From Pullulanibacillus sp. KACC 23026 (GTDB lineage Bacteria > Bacillota > Bacilli > Bacillales > Sporolactobacillaceae): a DNA stretch of 64,000 nt. Positions within the stretch are counted from its first letter, which is position 1, and every line of letters begins with the position of its first letter. Below are positions 59,710 to 64,000 of this stretch, one piece after another. Where the stretch lies: positions 1,550,001 to 1,614,000 of the forward strand of contig NZ_CP119107.1 of NCBI RefSeq assembly GCF_029094525.1, given 5' to 3'. Both the position numbers and the translations under genes were made by a program. Under the pieces are notes generated by a model. That model made no database searches. It was not told the origin of the DNA and saw nothing but the letters and a program-made list of their open reading frames with translations.

Positions 59710-60185
59710 GCGTACTTGATCAAATCATGGGCGTTAAAGAAGCTGGTGAGCTTTGGGGTCTATCAGCGGACCGCGTTAAGGCGATTTGCCAATCTGGAGA
59801 GGTTGAGGCAAAGAAAATCGGGAAAACTTGGATAATCGATAAAAATCAACCTAATCCAAAAAGGAGTAAAAATAAAATGTTAATTGTCGACCAATTGATT
59901 GGGTTAAATGGCTATGAGTCCGGAGTTATCGTGTTCAAAGATGGGGAAGGTTTTGTGGTAAATTGGAGCGGCATTAATGGATTACCAAGATTATTTGGTG
60001 ACGCAATAATCGGCTTAGGCGAAAAAGTTGAATTTGTTAAGATAAGCAAGGCGCCTAACGATGTTTTGGATAAAGCAACGGGGTTAGCTTTACAGGAGCA
60101 AAATGGGGCAGATGAAGAACCAGTTATAGATGAGATCTTCGAATGCAACGATTGTTATGTTTTCACATTTGAGTTATGGAATTAG
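59706..60185 (+). CDS. Excisionase-type helix-turn-helix protein
   Basis: 159 residues. The first 50 (MGVKEAGELWGLSADRVKAI and KIGKTWIIDKNQPNP) form a winged helix-turn-helix of the excisionase/HTH_17 type. The rest is an acidic beta-rich domain of unknown family. Coupled by ATGA to the AP2 gene. It might act as directionality factor or as regulator. Confidence 0.65.
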   Translation: MSVLDQIMGVKEAGELWGLSADRVKAICQSGEVEAKKIGKTWIIDKNQPNPKRSKNKMLIVDQLIGLNGYESGVIVFKDGEGFVVNWSGINGLPRLFGDAIIGLGEKVEFVKISKAPNDVLDKATGLALQEQNGADEEPVIDEIFECNDCYVFTFELWN

Positions 60186-60296
60186 AAGCGATTAAGAGCA
60201 GCCTTTCCAGGTTGAGGTTACTCTTTTTATGATATAGAAATCCCCTACCACCCACCGTGGATGAAGGGACAACTATAATTTATAATATTAAAAAGG

Positions 60297-60342
60297 AAAT
60301 CCCCCTTAAATGTGGAATATATAACCACAAAAGGAGGGATTT
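60297..60342 (+). promoter_or_regulatory. Hairpin that buries the ribosome site of the next gene
   Basis: AAATCCC-CCTT (60297-60307) pairs with AAGG-A-GGGATTT (60331-60342, one bulge) and inside it TGTGG (60311-60315) pairs with CCACA (60325-60329). The ribosome site AAGGAGGG lies wholly in the 3' arm, so the folded mRNA should block initiation at TTG 60346. Confidence 0.6.
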
Positions 60343-60345
60343 ATT

Positions 60346-60720
60346 TTGTACATACATAAACAGAAGCCAAAAATTAAGTCGAAATCTAAGCGTAGATTAC
60401 AAAATCATGACGTTGAACAAATTAGCCAAGCATTACACGTATTGAATATCAACTCAAAATCATCTAGGCACAAGTTAGAGTTCTATTTGCTCAAAAGTGC
60501 TGTTATTAAGAAACTTTTATCGGAAGGTTTGGCTCATAAAATTGGCATCCACCGCGGTTACACCTCAATAAAATGTGGAGTTTTCCTTTTCCATACACCC
60601 TCAACCCAAGAAGATCTTCAAAGTTTGCCTCAAATATCAGTGAAATCAACGAGAAACCCAAATGTTGAAATGCCCACCTATATTGCGGAAATGCACATCA
60701 ATAATTTTTTGAGAAATTAG
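60346..60720 (+). CDS. Phage protein, unknown, behind a structured leader
   Basis: 124 residues from TTG, eight bases after AAAGGAGGG. Very basic N-terminus (HKQKPKIKSKSKRRLQNHD) and a helical middle (FYLLKSAVIKKLLSEGLAHK). No family recognised. Its end overlaps the convergent gene at 60698-61024 by 23 bases. Confidence 0.6.
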   Translation: MYIHKQKPKIKSKSKRRLQNHDVEQISQALHVLNINSKSSRHKLEFYLLKSAVIKKLLSEGLAHKIGIHRGYTSIKCGVFLFHTPSTQEDLQSLPQISVKSTRNPNVEMPTYIAEMHINNFLRN

Positions 60721-61024
60721 CCATAAGCAGCTTCTTAATCTCCTCGGTGATCTGAACGATGTTTATTTCAAAATACCCTTTCCTGTTTCCGATCCTTGCC
60801 TCATATACCGTTGGCTCATCTGTCTTTGATATCCTCATATTGTACTTATTAATCTCTTTTAGCTCATCATTAGCCCTGACTAAGGCATTTTCCATAAGAC
60901 TCTTATAAAACTCTTCAAACTCAAGACCGCCAAGCTTTTCTTTATCATGGCTCAATACTTTAATGGCGCTTCTGGCAATAATATACCGTTTGGCAAGATC
61001 GATGTCTTTCTGTGTGAGATCCAT
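60698..61024 (-). CDS. Helical phage protein, unknown
   Basis: 108 residues (MDLTQKDIDLAKRYIIARSA), helical and charged. It starts directly after the stop of the membrane-protein gene upstream on the minus strand, suggesting one operon with 61026-61403 and 61442-61642. No family recognised. Confidence 0.6.
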   Translation of the reverse strand: MDLTQKDIDLAKRYIIARSAIKVLSHDKEKLGGLEFEEFYKSLMENALVRANDELKEINKYNMRISKTDEPTVYEARIGNRKGYFEINIVQITEEIKKLLMANFSKNY

Positions 61025-61025
61025 T

Positions 61026-61403
61026 TTATCTCAGATCCTTAATATGATTGATGGCGCTTTTATGAAGAGCTAACGAAATGATTAGCAAAAGAAACGCTAA
61101 AACAATAGCAGCTGGTGCACTATTAAATGTACGTCCTAGATCGAACCCGATAAATCCCCATCCTAAAGAAAGGAAAATAGCCAGGAAAGGCAAACCATAA
61201 CGATTAATCATAAATAGGAAAAAAATGATCAAAGATATGCCAAAAACAATCCATGAATGTGAAGTAAAGCCCAACACAACAGAAACAACAAAGATTTCAA
61301 ACGTTAAGAAAGAAAAACCTTGCTGGTTTAATTTTTGATTAGCTATTCCCCTCCTAACTTGATCTTCAATATTTCTCTCATTATCTTCTTGTGGATTACT
61401 CAT
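61026..61403 (-). CDS. Membrane protein in the leftward accessory operon
   Basis: 125 residues: charged N-terminus, then about four transmembrane segments (LTFEIFVVSVVLGF, WIVFGISLIIFFLFMI, GLPFLAIFLSLGWGFIGF, AAIVLAFLLLIISLAL). The organisation, regulator gene then membrane gene, resembles prophage immunity or superinfection-exclusion cargo; function unknown. Confidence 0.62.
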   Translation of the reverse strand: MSNPQEDNERNIEDQVRRGIANQKLNQQGFSFLTFEIFVVSVVLGFTSHSWIVFGISLIIFFLFMINRYGLPFLAIFLSLGWGFIGFDLGRTFNSAPAAIVLAFLLLIISLALHKSAINHIKDLR

Positions 61404-61441
61404 CTAAACTATCTCTCCTTTCATTTTGTCTATAGTCATGT

Positions 61442-61642
61442 TTATTCCACTAAATGCCCCCATAGTTCTTCAACAGATGTTTCTAATACGCGGGCTAGCT
61501 TAATAGCAACTTTTAACTTTGGTTCTTTTGTCTCTCCGGATAATATCTTTGAAAAAGCACTTAAAGATATCCCTGCCTTATTTGCTACAAATCCTTTTTT
61601 AAGACCTTTTTCTGCGATTTTAACTGCGATTTTTGTTCCCAT
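61442..61642 (-). CDS. Small XRE regulator
   Basis: 67 residues, almost all a helix-turn-helix (LKKGFVANKAGISLSAFSKI and KLARVLETSVEELWG). Divergent from the ParM-like gene across a repeat-rich region. It probably regulates itself, the leftward operon or the partition genes. The start may also be 61648. Confidence 0.75.
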   Translation of the reverse strand: MGTKIAVKIAEKGLKKGFVANKAGISLSAFSKILSGETKEPKLKVAIKLARVLETSVEELWGHLVE

Positions 61643-61651
61643 TTTCATCAC

Positions 61652-61843
61652 CCACTATAAATATTCTTCAAATAAATAGTTTGTCCTCTTATTTTTTTTG
61701 AAGGGGACAAGATAACTTTTTAAAACAATGGGCATAAACCTATATCACAAGACAATTTCAGAAATAGTTCCCAACCAATTCTTAAAAGCTTAAAAACTAC
61801 TTGTCTTTTCAGAAATAGTTTTGAAATGAGGAGGTTGATAGGG
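61652..61843. repeat. Repeat-rich region upstream of the actin gene, candidate centromere/operator
   Basis: TTTCAGAAATAGTT occurs twice, at 61756-61769 and 61807-61820. TTTGTCCTCTT (about 61681-61691) is inverted against AAGGGGACAAG (about 61702-61712), and further TTGTC and GACAA motifs lie near the direct repeats. Direct repeats before a ParM-type gene are typical of parC-like binding sites for the small partition protein. Confidence 0.5.
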
Positions 61844-62632
61844 ATGAATATAGTTGGCGTCGATGTTGGGCGCTGTAACGTAAAAGTTTTTTATCAGAGT
61901 GGCCATTTCATGTATCCATCAAACTTAGGTGAGTTAAGAGATATGGAATTTACCGATGAGCGAGGTAAGGACGACATTATCGGGGAGTACAGAGGCAGGC
62001 ATTTCACGGCCGGCACGATCACCCGAGAAAGTGATTATCAGACACCTCTGATGACCGAGAACAAGGTCCATGAGGATACACTTATTCTCACTCTCATAGG
62101 GCTGCACAAGGCATTTGAATCGAGTGAAGTTGGTATAGTAACAAACCTACCAATAAATAACCATTCAAAGGATAAGAAACGTCTGAAGCAGCTACTCGAG
62201 GGATTTCACGAGATCACTTTGAATGGTGTTAAGAAATCTTTCCACGTCCATTGTGAAGTGGCTCCAGAAGGATCAGGTATCTTTAAATATGCGGGACCTG
62301 GCGTAATCCACGGATTAAATATCGGGTCAAGAACAGTGAATGCCATAACATTTGAAGATGGTGTTAAGATCGGACGCCTGTCAGACACCTTTGACTTTGG
62401 AACTCTGACCAATAAAAGTAAAAACACATTAGGAATGGGAAAAGAAATCGCGGGTCGTATTAGCCAATTGAAGTGGCATGAAGAAGAACCTATCTATCTT
62501 TGTGGCGGAGGAGCTTCCGAGGTAGTTAGCGAACTGATGCGTTATTATCGCATGATTAGAATTACTCCTGATCCAATGTTTACGGATGCAGAAGCGTTTT
62601 ACAAGATAGCGAGGGAAGTTTATGAGCTCTAA
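61844..62632 (+). CDS. ParM/Alp-like actin-type ATPase
   Basis: 262 residues from ATG 61844, nine bases after GAGGAGG. The actin fold phosphate loops are MNIVGVDVGRCNVKVF at the N-terminus and HGLNIGSRTVNAITF (phosphate 2); the adenosine motif is IYLCGGGASEV, and the ending PDPMFTDAEAFYKIAREVYE is the ParM/plasmid actin C-terminus. Such filaments push plasmid or phage DNA apart. It is shorter than ParM of R1 (about 320). The small gene at 62622 overlaps its end. Confidence 0.83.
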   Translation: MNIVGVDVGRCNVKVFYQSGHFMYPSNLGELRDMEFTDERGKDDIIGEYRGRHFTAGTITRESDYQTPLMTENKVHEDTLILTLIGLHKAFESSEVGIVTNLPINNHSKDKKRLKQLLEGFHEITLNGVKKSFHVHCEVAPEGSGIFKYAGPGVIHGLNIGSRTVNAITFEDGVKIGRLSDTFDFGTLTNKSKNTLGMGKEIAGRISQLKWHEEEPIYLCGGGASEVVSELMRYYRMIRITPDPMFTDAEAFYKIAREVYEL

Positions 62633-62852
62633 ATACGTCAGCAAGAGTGTGACCTTTAATAAGCACAGCGAGCAACAAATGAAGATCTGGAAATGGTGTA
62701 AGGATGAAACAAACGATTTTAAGAATCAGAACTTTGCCGATTTCATCAGAGAAAAACTTGAATGGTGTATTAACCATGAAGGTGGTGGCTCATTCGTACC
62801 CGTTGAGCAGCCAAAACATCAAACAGGTTGGAGCTCATTGTTAGGGGGATAG
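62622..62852 (+). CDS. ParR-like small partner of the actin protein
   Basis: 76 residues. The N-terminal KSVTFNKHSEQQMKIWKWCK followed by NFADFIREKLEW has the strand-helix-helix pattern of ribbon-helix-helix ParR-type adaptors. It overlaps the actin gene by 11 bases, as parR follows parM in plasmids. The assignment rests on pattern and context. Confidence 0.6.
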   Translation: MSSKYVSKSVTFNKHSEQQMKIWKWCKDETNDFKNQNFADFIREKLEWCINHEGGGSFVPVEQPKHQTGWSSLLGG

Positions 62853-62855
62853 AAA

Positions 62856-62993
62856 GTGTTTAATATCGCGAAGTCCATTACCATTGCCGCGGCTAAAAAA
62901 GCGGTGAAGATTGATCCACAGGACTTTATCACTCAAGACAATGTAACGACGGCTGTTAAGATTGCTGGGCACGTTATTAAATGGCTATTTTGA
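62856..62993 (+). CDS. Small phage protein, unknown
   Basis: 45 residues from GTG (FNIAKSITIAAAKKAVKI), partly amphipathic, with AGGGGGA upstream. No family recognised; it may belong to the partition operon. Confidence 0.5.
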   Translation: MFNIAKSITIAAAKKAVKIDPQDFITQDNVTTAVKIAGHVIKWLF

Positions 62994-63007
62994 GGAGGAA
63001 TGTTGCG

Positions 63008-63175
63008 ATGGAAGATCAGGTTCAATTTATTATGGATAAAATTTATAACCGCTATATTGACGACAAAAAAGTAAGTCAAGATATATGTCTTTTGTGCGCT
63101 ATAATTCAAATCCAACAAAAAACAATCGAGGATACAATGAATCTTATCCTTAGTTTGGAGGATGAAAATGATTAA
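63008..63175 (+). CDS. Small phage protein, unknown
   Basis: 55 residues from ATG 63008, nine bases after GAGGAGG (MEDQVQFIMDKIYNRYIDDK). Helical, acidic at the end. No family recognised. Confidence 0.55.
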   Translation: MEDQVQFIMDKIYNRYIDDKKVSQDICLLCAIIQIQQKTIEDTMNLILSLEDEND

Positions 63176-63275
63176 AACTGCGATTATCACGGCTTATGTC
63201 ATCCACAAGATTTACTGGAAAGCCACTCACAAGGAACGCAGGATCACATGGGTTAAGTTCTTCGAGGTTAAGTGA
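63168..63275 (+). CDS. Small basic phage protein, unknown
   Basis: 35 residues (MIKTAIITAYVIHKIYWKAT), basic and helical, with GGAGGATGAA upstream and an 8-base overlap with the previous gene. Probably translated by coupling. Confidence 0.45.
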   Translation: MIKTAIITAYVIHKIYWKATHKERRITWVKFFEVK

Positions 63276-63295
63276 TTTTAATGATGAGGAGTTGA

Positions 63296-63520
63296 ATGTT
63301 TTTGATACACCAAATAACCGAAGTAAAATTCAACCACCTAGTCGAACATTATGTGTTTCATCTAGATAATAACGACATTGTTCTTCTTAGCCAAAAACAG
63401 TTAAAAGATAACCACACAGCGTATAGATCCATCGGTGGTAAAATTTATATTCCAATTTTTAAAGATTTTGAGCTTGATGACAGGCATGAAGAAATCACAG
63501 CTTTTGAATTAATGGAGTAA
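63296..63520 (+). CDS. Small phage protein, unknown
   Basis: 74 residues (MFLIHQITEVKFNHLVEHYV) with GAGGAG close upstream; TTG 63302 is an alternative start. Beta-like and acidic. No family recognised. Confidence 0.5.
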   Translation: MFLIHQITEVKFNHLVEHYVFHLDNNDIVLLSQKQLKDNHTAYRSIGGKIYIPIFKDFELDDRHEEITAFELME

Positions 63521-63570
63521 CTAACTCCCTATTTAACGCTGCTAGGTATGTAGATGGGAGGAGGGATAAT

Positions 63571-63621
63571 ATGATTGAAAAATTGCTTATTATGTTGGGA
63601 AAGAAGATCGGTACCTCAACC
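63571..63621 (+). pseudogene. Phage gene truncated by an IS66-family element
   Basis: A reading frame starts MIEKLLIMLGKKIGTST behind an excellent GGGAGGAGGGA and then runs into the sequence at 63622, after which its codons translate the IS end and non-coding strand of the transposase. The remainder of the gene should lie on the other side of the element, outside the window. Confidence 0.5.
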
Positions 63622-64000
63622 GTAAGCCCGAAATATAGAAAAAAGCGCACCTTTACGGTACGCATTACAAATAGCCGTATATTCTTGATTTTTTATCAAA
63701 AATACGGCTATTTGCCACATTCTAATTGGATATTCTGTGACCAAGGCATATATTGTTTTAGAATTTCTGGATCTCTATGAATATCTAAATTTGGCAGATC
63801 AGTTAGTAACTTTACAAGATACTGATAGAAATCGACGCCATTTGCTTGAGCGGTTTCTGCGAGGCTCAAACAAACGGCATTTGCTTGAGCACCAGCTTCA
63901 CTTACGGAGTGAAGCCAATTTTTCCGACCAATAACACTTGGCCGAATGGCATTTTCAGCCGGATTATTATCAATTTCAATCCGGCCATCATTTAAGAATG
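63622..64000 (-). mobile_element. IS66-family insertion sequence, one end
   Basis: The boundary is placed at GTAAGC (63622-63627), since IS66 family ends start with GTAA. Inside it a long inverted repeat (about 63669-63688 with 63695-63713) overlaps the transposase stop and probably terminates its transcript. The element continues beyond the window. Confidence 0.6.
63708..64000 (-). CDS. IS66-family transposase, C-terminal part (partial)
   Basis: The minus-strand frame ends at 63708 (TAG) and is open to the window edge. It has the IS66 C-terminal DDE segment with the catalytic Glu region IEIDNNPAENAIRPSVIGRK, then NWLHSVSEAGAQANAVCLSL and QANGVDFYQYLVKLLTDLP, typical of the IS66 C-terminal domain. 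The 5' part is outside the window. Confidence 0.9.
   Translation of the reverse strand, partial: FLNDGRIEIDNNPAENAIRPSVIGRKNWLHSVSEAGAQANAVCLSLAETAQANGVDFYQYLVKLLTDLPNLDIHRDPEILKQYMPWSQNIQLECGK

Larger units (their letters stand above)
12796..64000. mobile_element. Prophage integrated in sigK (skin-type intervening element), right end not in window
   Basis: Everything from the sigK break onward is phage-type: divergent repressor/Cro genes, antirepressor, replication genes, terminase, portal, protease, HK97 capsid, tail, lysis, then accessory genes. At least 50.8 kb is present, about the size of the 48-kb Bacillus subtilis skin. Unlike skin, it keeps a full set of morphogenesis and lysis genes. 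No integrase is visible; by analogy a large serine recombinase (SpoIVCA type) should be encoded beyond 64000. The right part is interrupted by an IS66-family element at about 63622. Confidence 0.88.

Overview
The window reads as a chromosome segment of an endospore-forming member of the Bacillales. The evidence is GerPA/GerPF-family germination proteins, a YrrS/DUF1510 protein, a YrhC-like protein and the N-terminal half of the mother-cell sigma factor sigma-K, with strong AGGAGG-type ribosome sites and frequent GTG/TTG starts. Genus cannot be fixed from sequence alone; a Sporolactobacillaceae-like Bacillales is my guess. No rRNA, tRNA or CRISPR array was seen.

Region 1 (about 1-12800) is host chromosome. 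Two GerPA/PF-like genes (one an internal tandem duplication) are followed by yrrS, an mtnN-luxS pair (SAH to SRH to homocysteine plus the AI-2 precursor), yrhC, and odhA-odhB encoding E1 and E2 of 2-oxoglutarate dehydrogenase. On the minus strand lie a translationally coupled MotA/TolQ-type channel and OmpA-type peptidoglycan-binding pair (ZorAB-like architecture without other Zorya genes) and a CwlO-like NlpC/P60 endopeptidase with a WalR-box-like site upstream. At 12463 begins sigK, which is broken off just after region 2.

Region 2 (about 12800 to at least 63600) is one large prophage integrated inside sigK, i.e. a skin-type sigK intervening element. Its left end carries an ImmA-like metalloprotease, a CI-like repressor, an operator region, a Cro-like protein and a BRO-N antirepressor. 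Next come about 12 kb of small early genes and a replication module (DUF2800 nuclease, DUF3797, DUF2815 ssDNA-binding protein, family A DNA polymerase, Nmad1/DUF1599, MazG, VapE-type primase-helicase). An iteron-rich AT-rich candidate origin, a VRR-NUC nuclease, an inserted HNH homing endonuclease and a frameshifted SNF2 helicase follow. A RinA-like late activator precedes the late operon: HNH, a possible cos region, TerS, TerL, portal, ClpP-like protease, HK97 capsid, connectors, tail tube, frameshifted gpG/gpGT chaperones, a 1131-residue tape measure, Dit, Tal, two beta-helix receptor-binding candidates, XkdX, XhlA, a DUF1906-LysM endolysin and an LL-H-type holin. This is a siphovirus-type long-tail genome whose structural genes look intact.

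Several modules inside the phage look like lysogen-expressed cargo: two membrane-protein genes behind an operator-overlapped promoter (52445-53435), a membrane GAF-domain protein with its own promoter (57657-58526), and a ParB-fold protein behind a promoter embedded in a perfect 20-bp inverted repeat. A further gene has its ribosome site in a hairpin (60297-60342). A ParM-like actin plus small partner with upstream repeats (61652-62852) suggests that the excised element may be actively segregated.

Region 3 (about 63622-64000) is the 3' end of an IS66-family element that truncates a phage gene. No integrase or excision recombinase and no C-terminal half of sigK is present, so both must lie beyond 64000 or be lost. 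All functional statements rest on recognition of family motifs by eye; no searches were run.
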